Part shown: positions 1 through 8,939 of the stretch, one piece after another | How positions within the stretch are numbered: position 1 is the first letter of the stretch | Layout: the number at the start of each line of letters is the position of its first letter | Assembly (NCBI GenBank): GCA_036351775.1 | Contig: JAZBPX010000004.1 | Coordinates: 1-64,000, forward strand | Direction: 5' to 3' | Origin: Pacificimonas sp036351775 | GTDB taxonomy: Bacteria; Pseudomonadota; Alphaproteobacteria; Sphingomonadales; Sphingomonadaceae | DNA length: 64,000 bases | The notes under the pieces: generated by a model | Told to the model about the DNA's origin: nothing | Database searches by the model: none | Seen by the model: the letters and a program-made list of their open reading frames with translations, nothing else | Program-made: the position numbers and the translations under genes

Positions 1-231
1 CGCGCCGCGCGCCGCGCCGCCGCGAAAAAACCCGCGCATGATGCCAAGGCCGCCCGGCGCGCCCGCGCCCGCACGCGGCCCGCGCTCGCCCAGCTTCCCC
101 TCGACCTCCCCGGCAGCGAGGAGTTCGTCGTGATGGTCGCCCGCCGCACCCCCGAGGGTACGCTAGACCTGATCGGCACGGCCGAACATCGCGGCGCCCT
201 TGTCGACCAGGCGCTGAAGGCCATCGCCTAG
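1..231 (+). CDS. C-terminal fragment of an unrecognised protein
   Basis: An open frame runs from the first base of the window to TAG at 229-231, giving the last 76 residues of a protein whose start lies outside. The visible part begins with a basic Ala/Arg/Lys-rich stretch, followed by a more ordered end (GSEEFVVMVARR, then EGTLDLIGTAEHRGALVDQ). The basic stretch looks like a disordered linker and the end like a small folded domain. I do not recognise the family. It lies on the same strand as the glutamate dehydrogenase gene that follows after about 95 bases. Confidence 0.5.
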   Translation, partial: RAARRAAAKKPAHDAKAARRARARTRPALAQLPLDLPGSEEFVVMVARRTPEGTLDLIGTAEHRGALVDQALKAIA

Positions 232-326
232 GCCGGTATCGCCCGCCCCCGTCTTTGCTTGGAAAGCGCCGCCGCCGCCGATAAGTGAGCGCATCCCCCG
301 CCTTTCCGATGAAAGAAGGCCCAAAG

Positions 327-3300
327 ATGGCGGCACGTGGCGCCGAATCTGCCGATACCGATCTGAACGCGGCGCTCTCCGCTGCCCTCCTTGAGGGCGC
401 GCTCCCCGGGGAGGCCGACAATTTGTCGCCCGCCGCCGCGTCACAGATCGCCGCCTTCGCCATGCAGGCGGCCGCCACAAGGCTGCCCGGCGAGCCCGCA
501 CTCCTCATCGCCGACAAGCCCGGCGAAAGCGGCTGCAAGCGCCTGACCGCCATCGCGATTTCGAACGACGACATGCCCTTCCTCGTCGATTCGGTGACGA
601 ACGCCATCAGCGGGTCGGGCTACCAGATCGCGCGCCTCCTCCATCCCATTCTCGACGTGCGCCGCGACGCCGCCGGCCAGCTCCAGGCCCTCGCCCCGGC
701 GGACCGGGAGATCCTGCCGCAGGGCACCCAGCGCGAATCGCTTATCTACCTCGAGATCAGCCACCTGACGGAGGATGGCAGCGCCGCCCTCGAACGCGAA
801 CTCTCCGCCGTCCTTGCCGATGTCCGCCTCGCCGTCGCCGACTGGCGCGCGATGCTGAAGCGGCTGGGCCAGGCTTCCGATTCCCTCGGCAGCGCGCGCA
901 TTCCGGTCCCCGCCGACGACGTGCTGGAGGCCAAGGCCTTCCTCGAATGGCTCAGCGCCGACAACTTCACCCTCCTCGGCTATGCAGCCTTCTCCTATGG
1001 TGACGCGCTCTCCGACCCGAAGGCCCAGCCGGCGTTCGAGGACGGCCTCGGCCTCCTTCGCGATCCCGATTACCCGGTTTACCGCGGCGCGCGCGGCTAC
1101 GAGCGCCTGCCCCAGGCCCTCCGCGCCTTCATGGCGACGCCCGAGCCGCTGCTCATCACGAAATCCAACGCCGTTAGCCGCGTGCACCGCAGCGCCTATT
1201 TCGACGGCGTCAGCGTCAAGCGCTTCAACGAGGCCGGCGAGGTCTGCGGCGAATACCGCTTCATCGGCCTGTTCACCTCCGCCGCGCTCGCCGCCAACCC
1301 GGACACCGTTCCCATCGTCCGCCGCAAGGTCGCCTCGGTTCGCGAGCGCCTCGGCTTCGACCCCGCCGGTCATTCGGGAAAGGCACTCAATCACATTCTC
1401 GCCACCTTCCCGCGCGGCGAGCTGTTCCTCGTGGAGGAGCAGCGCCTCACCGAGATGGCGCGCGGGATGCTGTCGCTTCTCGACCGCCCGCGCCCCAAGA
1501 TCTTCAAGCGCGTCGACCCGTTCGAGCGCTTCGTCTCCGCCGTCGTCTTCATCCCGCGCGAACAGTATAACACGCCGCTCAGGCAGAAGATCGCCGCCCT
1601 CCTCGAACGCGCCTTCAACGCCCGCCTAGCCCGCTTCGACGTCGAGCTGCGCGCGGAGGGGCTCGCCCGCGTCCAATTCTATCTCGGCACCGATCCCGGC
1701 CAGGTTCCCGACGTATCCGAAGCCGAGCTCGACGAGAAACTGGCCGACATGGTCCGCGGCTGGGGCGACGAGCTGGAGGTCGCGGCCATCTCCCGCTTCG
1801 GCGAGAAACAGGGCGAAACCCTCGCGCGCGCCTACGCCTCGGCCTTCTCTGCCAGCTATGTCGACCAGTTCGACCCGGCAGAGGCGGTTGTCGACATCGC
1901 CCGGCTGGACAATCTGGGCGGCCCGCACCGGCGTGACGTGCATTTCTACAGGAAACCCGCCGACGAGCCGAACCAGCTCCGCATCAAGATCTACCGCAGC
2001 GGCTCCATTCTCCCGCTCTCCGAAATGGTCCCCGTTCTGGAGGCGTTTGGCTTCAAGGTGATCGAGGAGTTCCCCTTCGACGTCAACGTGAACGGCGAAC
2101 ATGGCTGGATCCACGACTTCCTCGTATCGCGCCCCGACGGGGCCGACCTCGATCTCGACTTCCTGAAGGAAACGGCGGAAAGCGCGCTCTGCGCCGTTCT
2201 GGTCGGGGAGCAGGAAAACGACGCATTCAACGCGCTCGTCACCGCCGTCGAGCTGAAGATCGCCGAGGTCGCCTGGCTGCGCGCCTATTTTCGCTACCTG
2301 CGGCAGTCGGTCCTCTCCTACGGCCTCTTTACCGTCGTCGACGCGCTCAGCCGCAACCCGGCGACGACCCGCGCGCTCGTCGCCCTGTTCCGCGCCCGCT
2401 TCGAGCCGGGCATCAAGGACCGCGAGAAGGCAATGGCGGCGGCGGAGAAGGCCGTGCGCAGCGGCCTCGCCAATGTGGAAGCGATCGACGAGGACCGCAT
2501 CCTCCGCCTCTACCGCGACGTCATGCTGGCGACCCTCCGCACCACCGCCTTTCGGGACGGGGCGGACACGCTCGCCTTCAAGATCGACAGCGGGGCGGTT
2601 CCGGGCCTCCCCGCCCCCGTTCCCTACCGGGAAATCTGGGTCTATTCCCCGCGTGTCGAGGGTATTCACCTGCGCGGCGGCCCCATCGCGCGCGGCGGCC
2701 TGCGCTGGTCCGACCGCCGCGACGATTTCCGCACGGAGGTGCTCGGCCTCGTCAAGGCGCAGATGGTGAAGAACGCCGTGATCGTGCCCACCGGCGCGAA
2801 GGGCGGCTTCTACCCCAAACAGCTCCCGCCCGTTTCGGACCGGGAGGCGTGGCTCGCCGAGGGGCAGGGCGCCTACAAGACCTTCATCGGTGCGCTTCTC
2901 GACCTCACCGACAATGTGCGCGGCGACGACACCGTCCCGCCGGGCGGCGTCGTCTGTCATGACGCGCCCGATCCCTATCTCGTCGTCGCGGCGGACAAGG
3001 GCACCGCCACCTTCTCCGACATCGCCAATGCGATTTCAGAGGCGCGCGGCTTCTGGCTCGGCGACGCCTTCGCGTCCGGCGGCGCCAATGGTTACGACCA
3101 CAAGAAGATGGGCATCACCGCGCGCGGGGCCTGGGTCAGCGTTCAGCGCCACTTCCGCGAAATGGGCGTCGACGTGCAGGCCGATCCCGTCCGCGTCATC
3201 GGCATCGGCGATATGTCCGGCGACGTGTTCGGCAACGGGATGCTTCTGTCGAAGACACTGAAGATCGTCGCGGCGTTCGATCACCGCCACATCTTCATCG

Positions 3301-5072
3301 ACCCCGATCCCGACCCGGCGGCAAGTTACAGGGAGCGCAAGCGCCTGTTCGCCCTGCCGCGCAGTTCGTGGGAGGATTACAACCCCGATCTGATTTCGAA
3401 GGGCGGCGGCGTCTTCTCCCGCGCGCAGAAGGCCATCAAGCCGACAAAGGCGATGCAGACGCTCCTCGGCATCGGCAAGGCCGAACTCAGTCCCAGCGCG
3501 CTTCTCAATGCGATCCTAAAGGCGGACGCCGATCTCCTGTGGTTCGGCGGTATCGGCACCTACGTGAAGGCGGCGGGCGAAAGCGACGCCGATGTCGGCG
3601 ACCGCGCCAATGACGACATCCGCGTCGATGCGGGCGAACTTGGCGTGAAGGTCATTGGCGAGGGCGCGAACCTCGGCATCACCCAGCGGGGGCGCATCGC
3701 CTTTGCCGCTGGCGGCGGCCGGATAAACACCGACTTCATCGACAATTCGGCGGGCGTCGATTGCTCGGATAACGAGGTCAACATCAAGATCGCCCTCCAG
3801 GGGCCCCTGCGCTCCGGCGCGCTGGCGGAGGAGGAGCGCAACGATCTTCTCGCGGCCATGACAGACGAGGTCGCGGCCCTCGTCCTTCGCGACAATGTCA
3901 TGCAGACGCAGGCGCTGTCCGTTGCGGAATCCGGCGGCCCCGACCTCCTGCCCGCCTATCAGCGCGTCATTCAGCAGATGGAACGCACGGGCCGCCTCGA
4001 CCGCCGCGTCGAACAGCTTCCCTCCGATGACCAGATGCAGCAGCGGGTTGCCGCTGGCCGCGGCCTCGAACGCCCCGAACTCGCCGTCCTCCTCGCCTAT
4101 GCGAAGATGGTTCTCTACGAGGCCATCGTCGAAAGTCCGCTCCCCGATGACCCAGCTCTCGTCGAGGATCTCGACTTCGCCTTCCCGGAGCGGCTGAAGG
4201 CGGACTTCCTCGATGAAATCCGCGCGCACACGCTGCGGCGCGAAATCATCGCCACCAAGATCGCCAACCAGATCGTCAACCGCGGCGGCATCGCCATCGC
4301 CTTCGAACTGGCGGAGGAGCACAGTGTGCCCTTGGCGCGCGTCGCCGCCGCCTTCGTCACCGCGCGCGAACTGTTCCGGTTCCGCGATCTCTGGCGCGCC
4401 ATTGACGCGGCAAAGCTCGAGCCGCGCATCCAGAACGCGCTCCACCGCCGCTCCGGCCAGGGGCTTCGCATTCACATGGCCGACCTCATCGAGGCGGGCG
4501 GCCCGGACCGGATGCCGAGCGATGCCGTGGCCGTGCTTGCCGAACCGCTGGACCAGCTTCGCGGCGCTGTGAAGGACATTCTCGGCACCGAACCCCGCGC
4601 CGCGCTCGAACGCCTGCGGCAGGACTTCACCGCCCGCGGTGCCCCGTCCGCGCTGGTCGAACGCCTGATCGAGATCGAGGCGCTCGACGGCTCCGCCATG
4701 ATCGCGCAGCTTGCCGAGGACCGGGGCATGGCCGCGAACCAGGTCGCGCGCGCCTATACCCTTTTGGGCGAGGAAGTCGGGCTCGACTGGGTCCACGCCA
4801 CCGCCGCCCACCTCGAACCCGCCGACCCGTGGGAACGGCTTCTCGTATCCAGCCTGTCGCGCGACCTTGAATCGATGCGCATCGACCTGATCGCGCGCTT
4901 CCCGGCCGATCAGAAGCCGGAAGCGGCGGCGAAGGACTGGATCGCCGCGCACGAGGCGACGGTGCGCGCCCTCGCCGAAACCATCGAACGCGCCCGCGCC
5001 TCCGGCCTCAAGACCCCCGCCATGCTGGCTCACCTCGCCAGCCAGGCCCGCGCGACGCTCCTGGGGGACTGA
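327..5072 (+). CDS. gdhZ: NAD-specific glutamate dehydrogenase, large (about 180 kDa) type
   Basis: Oxidises L-glutamate to 2-oxoglutarate and ammonia with NAD+, a catabolic cytosolic enzyme. The product is about 1,580 residues, the usual size for this giant class (GdhB of Pseudomonas, GdhZ of Caulobacter). The long N-terminal part corresponds to the ACT-like regulatory region. The catalytic core lies near residues 780-1200, with the glycine-rich block RGGPIARGGLRWSDRRDDFR, the lysine motif VPTGAKGGF, and the dinucleotide-fold motif IGIGDMSGDVFGNG. In-frame starts exist at 285 (GTG) and 309 (ATG), but ATG 327 has AGAAGG seven bases upstream, so I prefer it. In Caulobacter this enzyme also influences FtsZ; whether that holds here is unknown. 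glnD lies downstream on the same strand, so the area is concerned with nitrogen balance. Confidence 0.95.
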   Translation: MAARGAESADTDLNAALSAALLEGALPGEADNLSPAAASQIAAFAMQAAATRLPGEPALLIADKPGESGCKRLTAIAISNDDMPFLVDSVTNAISGSGYQIARLLHPILDVRRDAAGQLQALAPADREILPQGTQRESLIYLEISHLTEDGSAALERELSAVLADVRLAVADWRAMLKRLGQASDSLGSARIPVPADDVLEAKAFLEWLSADNFTLLGYAAFSYGDALSDPKAQPAFEDGLGLLRDPDYPVYRGARGYERLPQALRAFMATPEPLLITKSNAVSRVHRSAYFDGVSVKRFNEAGEVCGEYRFIGLFTSAALAANPDTVPIVRRKVASVRERLGFDPAGHSGKALNHILATFPRGELFLVEEQRLTEMARGMLSLLDRPRPKIFKRVDPFERFVSAVVFIPREQYNTPLRQKIAALLERAFNARLARFDVELRAEGLARVQFYLGTDPGQVPDVSEAELDEKLADMVRGWGDELEVAAISRFGEKQGETLARAYASAFSASYVDQFDPAEAVVDIARLDNLGGPHRRDVHFYRKPADEPNQLRIKIYRSGSILPLSEMVPVLEAFGFKVIEEFPFDVNVNGEHGWIHDFLVSRPDGADLDLDFLKETAESALCAVLVGEQENDAFNALVTAVELKIAEVAWLRAYFRYLRQSVLSYGLFTVVDALSRNPATTRALVALFRARFEPGIKDREKAMAAAEKAVRSGLANVEAIDEDRILRLYRDVMLATLRTTAFRDGADTLAFKIDSGAVPGLPAPVPYREIWVYSPRVEGIHLRGGPIARGGLRWSDRRDDFRTEVLGLVKAQMVKNAVIVPTGAKGGFYPKQLPPVSDREAWLAEGQGAYKTFIGALLDLTDNVRGDDTVPPGGVVCHDAPDPYLVVAADKGTATFSDIANAISEARGFWLGDAFASGGANGYDHKKMGITARGAWVSVQRHFREMGVDVQADPVRVIGIGDMSGDVFGNGMLLSKTLKIVAAFDHRHIFIDPDPDPAASYRERKRLFALPRSSWEDYNPDLISKGGGVFSRAQKAIKPTKAMQTLLGIGKAELSPSALLNAILKADADLLWFGGIGTYVKAAGESDADVGDRANDDIRVDAGELGVKVIGEGANLGITQRGRIAFAAGGGRINTDFIDNSAGVDCSDNEVNIKIALQGPLRSGALAEEERNDLLAAMTDEVAALVLRDNVMQTQALSVAESGGPDLLPAYQRVIQQMERTGRLDRRVEQLPSDDQMQQRVAAGRGLERPELAVLLAYAKMVLYEAIVESPLPDDPALVEDLDFAFPERLKADFLDEIRAHTLRREIIATKIANQIVNRGGIAIAFELAEEHSVPLARVAAAFVTARELFRFRDLWRAIDAAKLEPRIQNALHRRSGQGLRIHMADLIEAGGPDRMPSDAVAVLAEPLDQLRGAVKDILGTEPRAALERLRQDFTARGAPSALVERLIEIEALDGSAMIAQLAEDRGMAANQVARAYTLLGEEVGLDWVHATAAHLEPADPWERLLVSSLSRDLESMRIDLIARFPADQKPEAAAKDWIAAHEATVRALAETIERARASGLKTPAMLAHLASQARATLLGD

Positions 5073-5107
5073 GGGCGGTTCAGCCGTAATTCACGCCATG
5101 GCGGGCC

Positions 5108-5142
5108 TGTAGGAAACGCTATAGGATAGATTTGTAGGAAAC
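5108..5142 (+). promoter_or_regulatory. Two direct copies of TGTAGGAAAC, candidate operator
   Basis: The ten-base word TGTAGGAAAC occurs at 5108-5117 and again at 5133-5142, 25 bases apart start to start (about two and a half helical turns). Both lie just upstream of the secreted-protein start at 5174. Perfect decamer repetition in a 100-base spacer suggests a regulator binding site or promoter elements. I cannot name the regulator. Confidence 0.3.
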
Positions 5143-5173
5143 CCCGGCCCCCGCCCGGCGTTGGAGACTCGAA

Positions 5174-5602
5174 ATGCCGATTCCACCCTCTCGTCCGACT
5201 TCTCATGCCGCCGCGTTCTGCGCCGCGCTTCTCCTCGCAACCCCCGCCCTATCGCAGGCCGAACCCGCAACAGACAGCGGCGTCCTCGTCGCGCCAAAGG
5301 CGGAGCGAATTCCCCTCGACCAGTTCATGGTTCCCCTCCGCTGTCCGGAGGGCGAAATCTGCGTCGAAGCCGAACCGCTCGAAAACGAAGTCACCCCCGC
5401 CCCCGAACCCGGCGACCGCGAACTCGACGTCGTTGCCGAACGCCGCGCCCTTTCCAATCTCGGCAACGAGGGTAACCCCACGACCTGCTCCGCCATAGGT
5501 GCCGGCAACTCCGCCTGCGCTTTCGACCAATATGAAAACTTCCGCGCCGAACGCGAACTTCTCGACGCCCGCGTTCTTCCTCCCGAAGAGGTTCCGGAAT
5601 AG
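5174..5602 (+). CDS. Small secreted protein of unknown function
   Basis: 142 residues. An N-terminal export signal is visible: a short polar start, a hydrophobic core around residues 12-24 (AAFCAALLLATPAL), and a likely cleavage site after SQA. The mature part is acidic and proline-rich, with four cysteines (two in RCPEGEICVE, then TTCSAIG and SACAFDQ), which could form disulfides in the periplasm. GGAG seven bases before the ATG supports the start. It stands alone between glutamate dehydrogenase and glnD on the same strand. I do not recognise a family; sphingomonads have many such short exported orphans. Confidence 0.7.
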   Translation: MPIPPSRPTSHAAAFCAALLLATPALSQAEPATDSGVLVAPKAERIPLDQFMVPLRCPEGEICVEAEPLENEVTPAPEPGDRELDVVAERRALSNLGNEGNPTTCSAIGAGNSACAFDQYENFRAERELLDARVLPPEEVPE

Positions 5603-5656
5603 CGCGCTCGCGCCGTACCCTTCCTAAGCCCTTGGTGGCGCGCTAGCTGAGACCTC

Positions 5657-8386
5657 ATGCGCCGCTATGACTCTGTCCCCAATCGCCGGTCCCTGATCGA
5701 CCGCCGCGACATCGCCTCCCAGATTGAGGCGGGTAAAATCGACCGCCCCGCCGTCGTCGCGGCCCTTCGCGCGGCCCTCTCAGGCGGCGAAGCCGAACTT
5801 ACCCGACGCATCGACACGGCTCCGGGCGCTGGCCGCAAACACTGCCTCGCGCGCTCCTACCTTGTCGACCAGGTCGTCAGGATCGCCTTCGAAAGCGCCG
5901 CGCGTCTTCTGTTCCCCAACCCCTCGCCTTCATCTGGCGAACGCCTCACCATCTGCGCCGTCGGCGGTTACGGCCGCATGGAAATGGCCCCGCACAGCGA
6001 CGTCGACCTGCTCTTCATTGTCCCCGGCAAGCTGTCCGCCTGGTCCGAACAGGTCGTCGAAAGCGTCCTCTACACATTGTGGGATCTCGGCCTGAAGGTC
6101 GGCCACGCCACCCGCTCGCCAGCTGAAATCGTTCGCCTCTCCCGCGAAGATGTTACGATCCGGACCGCAATGCTTGAGGCGCGCTTTCTCTGCGGCGACC
6201 AGACCCTTTACGAGGACGCCGGTGTGCAATTCCGCCGCGACGTTGTTCTTGGAACGGAGCGCGACTTCATCCGCGAGAAACTCGCCGAACGCGATGCCCG
6301 CCATACCCGGATGGGCGACAGCCGCTACGTCGTCGAACCGAATGTAAAGGAGGGCAAGGGCGGCCTCCGCGATCTCCAGACCCTTTTCTGGATCGGCAAA
6401 TACTGCCACCGCGTCGAACGCGCTCAGGAGCTTGTCGCGGCGGGCTTGTTCGAGCCGGAAGAATACCGCGCCTTCAACCGCGCGGAAGACTTCCTGCTCT
6501 CCGTTCGGACCCTTCTCCACCACATGAACGGCCGTGCGGAGGAAAGGCTGACCTTCGACATGCAGCGCCGTATTGCGGAGGCGCTCGGCTATCAGGACCG
6601 GACCGGAGCCTCGGCAGTCGAGCGCTTCATGCGGCACTATTTCCTCATCGCGAAATCGGTGGGGGATCTCACCGGCCTGTTCCTCGATCACCTAGAGGAA
6701 GAATATGCCGGTTTCCGCGAACGAATCTTTACCCGCACGACGACGCCCAAACGCCTGAAGGGGTTCACCCTCGCGCGCGGCCGGATCGGCATTCCGGACG
6801 AGCAGTTCTTTAAGGAGAAACCGTTTCGTCTCCTTCGCCTCTTCGCGCTGGCTGACCGGTATGAGTATGAAATCCATCCGCTTGCGATGCGGCAGGCGGC
6901 GCGCGACGCCCAGCTTGTTGCCGACCTTCAGGATGATCCGGCCGCGAACCGGCTTTTCCTCGACATTCTGACCAGCCCGCGTGACCCCGCGACGGTACTG
7001 CGCTGGATGAATGAAGCGGGCGTGTTCGGCCGGTTCGTTCCAGACTTCGGCCGCGTTGTCGCGCGCATGCAGTTCGACATGTACCACCACTACACTGTCG
7101 ACGAGCATACGATCCGTGCTGTGGGCCTCCTCTCAGAGATCGAGCGCGGCCTTCTGAAGGAGGACCACCCGATCTCCTCCGCCGTCATTCACGAGATCAG
7201 CTCACGCGATGTCCTCTATGTCGCCGTCCTGTTGCACGACATTGCAAAGGGACGGGGCGGCGACCATTCGGAACTCGGTGCGGAGATCGCGCTCGAGCTC
7301 GGGCCGCGTTTCGGACTGGGGGCGGCGGAAAGCGACACAGCTTCCTGGCTCGTCCGCTATCATCTCCTGATGTCGGCAACGGCCTTCAAGCGCGACCTGG
7401 CCGATCCGAAGACGATCGAGGATTTCGTGGCGCAGGTGAAGAGCGTGGAGCGGCTGCGGCTGCTGACGATCCTGACCGTCGTCGATATTCGCGCCGTCGG
7501 CCCCGGGACCTGGACCCAGTGGAAGGCGCAGCTCATTTCGAACCTGTTCGTTGCGGCCGAGGAGCGGCTGCGCCTCGGGCATCAGCGGTTTGGACGAGAG
7601 GGACATGTTGCTGCGAAACGGGAACAGGTTCTGGAGCTTCTCGGCTGGACGAAAGACCAGCTCGACGAACATGCCAGCCGTTTTTTCGACAGCTACTGGA
7701 TCGCCGAGGATGTCGAGGTCATCGCTGACAACGCCCGCCAGATCGCCATTGCCGAGGGCCCCGTCACCATCAAGAGTGCCTATGACGAGGAGACCGGCCT
7801 CACCCAGCTCCGCGTCTATTCTGGCGACCATCCGGGCCTGCTGATGCGGCTTGCCGGCGCGATCAGTCTTGCCGGTGCGAGTATTGTTGACGCCCGCATC
7901 CACACGACCCGCGACGGCATGGCGCTGAACAACCTTCTGATCGACGGTCACGGGATCGATCGCAGCTTTGGCGAGCCAGACCAGCTCGTCCGTCTTGAAC
8001 AGGGGATCCACGACGCTTTTGCCGGAAAACTGCGCCTACGCGACCGCCTCGCAGCAAAGCCTCTACCAACAACCCGCGCCGACGCCTTTTCGGTCGCGCC
8101 CCGGGTCATCGTCCAACAGAACGCCTCGAACCGGTTTACGGTGGTCGAGGTCATGGCAAATGATCGCCCAGGCCTTCTCCATGCGCTTCTGCGGACGCTC
8201 TACGACGCGAAGGTGACGATTCACTCCGCCCACATCACGACATATGGTGAGCGGGCGGTCGATACCTTCTACCTGACCGACCTGACCGGGCAGAAGCTGG
8301 ACGGCACGCAGCGCCTCCGCGGCATCGAACAGCGCCTGCTGCGCGCCGCAAGCTGGACGCCGGAGAAAGAAAAGAAGGCGGCGTGA
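5657..8386 (+). CDS. glnD: [Protein-PII] uridylyltransferase / uridylyl-removing enzyme
   Basis: Cytosolic sensor of glutamine that adds UMP to or removes it from PII (GlnB/GlnK), setting glutamine synthetase activity and NtrBC signalling. The 909-residue length is normal. Domain order is complete: nucleotidyltransferase motif GGYGRMEMAPHSDVDLLF near residues 102-120; HD phosphohydrolase motif LLHDIAKGRGGDHSE near 524-540; and two C-terminal ACT domains near 715-765 and 827-875, each with the (D/N)(H/R)PGLL signature. All metal-binding residues appear intact, so both activities should be present. It follows glutamate dehydrogenase and the small secreted protein on the same strand. The downstream end is a long hairpin facing ssrA. 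Confidence 0.97.
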   Translation: MRRYDSVPNRRSLIDRRDIASQIEAGKIDRPAVVAALRAALSGGEAELTRRIDTAPGAGRKHCLARSYLVDQVVRIAFESAARLLFPNPSPSSGERLTICAVGGYGRMEMAPHSDVDLLFIVPGKLSAWSEQVVESVLYTLWDLGLKVGHATRSPAEIVRLSREDVTIRTAMLEARFLCGDQTLYEDAGVQFRRDVVLGTERDFIREKLAERDARHTRMGDSRYVVEPNVKEGKGGLRDLQTLFWIGKYCHRVERAQELVAAGLFEPEEYRAFNRAEDFLLSVRTLLHHMNGRAEERLTFDMQRRIAEALGYQDRTGASAVERFMRHYFLIAKSVGDLTGLFLDHLEEEYAGFRERIFTRTTTPKRLKGFTLARGRIGIPDEQFFKEKPFRLLRLFALADRYEYEIHPLAMRQAARDAQLVADLQDDPAANRLFLDILTSPRDPATVLRWMNEAGVFGRFVPDFGRVVARMQFDMYHHYTVDEHTIRAVGLLSEIERGLLKEDHPISSAVIHEISSRDVLYVAVLLHDIAKGRGGDHSELGAEIALELGPRFGLGAAESDTASWLVRYHLLMSATAFKRDLADPKTIEDFVAQVKSVERLRLLTILTVVDIRAVGPGTWTQWKAQLISNLFVAAEERLRLGHQRFGREGHVAAKREQVLELLGWTKDQLDEHASRFFDSYWIAEDVEVIADNARQIAIAEGPVTIKSAYDEETGLTQLRVYSGDHPGLLMRLAGAISLAGASIVDARIHTTRDGMALNNLLIDGHGIDRSFGEPDQLVRLEQGIHDAFAGKLRLRDRLAAKPLPTTRADAFSVAPRVIVQQNASNRFTVVEVMANDRPGLLHALLRTLYDAKVTIHSAHITTYGERAVDTFYLTDLTGQKLDGTQRLRGIEQRLLRAASWTPEKEKKAA

Positions 8387-8414
8387 CTTGATTCGCGACA
8401 CCCGTCCGGGTGCC

Positions 8415-8500
8415 GCCTAAGCCGTCCCGCTCCCCCTGCCCAACCACCCGTAAGGATACACTCATGGGTGGTTGGGCAGGGGGAGCGGGACGGCTTAGGC
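8415..8500. repeat. 35-bp perfect inverted repeat (long hairpin) between glnD and ssrA
   Basis: Bases 8415-8449 are perfectly complementary to 8466-8500, leaving a 16-base loop at 8450-8465. The arms are very GC-rich (inner arm end CCCAACCACCC). It separates the converging glnD and ssrA and could stop or process transcripts from either side. Neither side shows the T-run of a standard intrinsic terminator, and the stem is far longer than such terminators need, so an RNase III target or the relic of a small palindromic element are alternatives. Confidence 0.85.
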
Positions 8501-8549
8501 TCAGGTGCCCGGATGGGGACCGCACATACAAACCGCGAACGAAGTGAAG

Positions 8550-8930
8550 CGGCGGGCTTCTGTTGCTCGGTGCCCGCCAGACCGCTGGACTGGTGCTTCT
8601 GTTGACAGGTGCACCCCGAACCCCGCTTTTGGCCTGAGTAATGTTCGCCTTACGGCTACTGGTTACGCAGCAAGAGCAAATGCCTCGTTATCGTTGGCAT
8701 CTATGGTTTTGACCCAGTTTCACGGCTTATGTCAGGCCGGGCAAAATCACCGTCTTTCAGCACATGTCGAAGCTATGTCGGCCCCATCAGGACCGGTCCG
8801 CTGGAGATCGCGGGACCGGTTGTGGTGGAGCCGCCGGGTACCGCCCCCGGGTCCATGCAACCTACTAACGCGGCAACATTTATCGCCATAGTCACCCGCT
8901 AGGATGACGCACCTTAGATAGGCCAGGTTC
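8550..8930 (-). ncRNA. ssrA: Transfer-messenger RNA, circularly permuted two-piece form
   Basis: Rescues stalled ribosomes by trans-translation. On the minus strand the acceptor piece comes first: its 3' end reads GGCGGCTCCACCA, with the encoded CCA at 8823-8825. After a 37-base intervening segment the coding piece starts GGGGCCGACATAGC at 8785. GGGGCCG pairs with CGGCTCC to form the acceptor stem (one G-U pair), which fixes the permuted order. The tag frame at 8698-8663 encodes ANDNEAFALAA followed by TAA, a typical alphaproteobacterial degradation tag. The intervening segment itself folds (8792-8799 with 8813-8820). Outer ends are estimates: the mature acceptor piece probably begins near 8905, and the coding piece ends between about 8545 and 8570. 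No protein gene lies in this stretch. Confidence 0.93.
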
Positions 8931-8939
8931 GCGAAGGCT

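Noticed and set aside
8505..8891. 128-codon open frame on the plus strand
   Set aside because: It runs through the tmRNA gene on the opposite strand and has no protein features.
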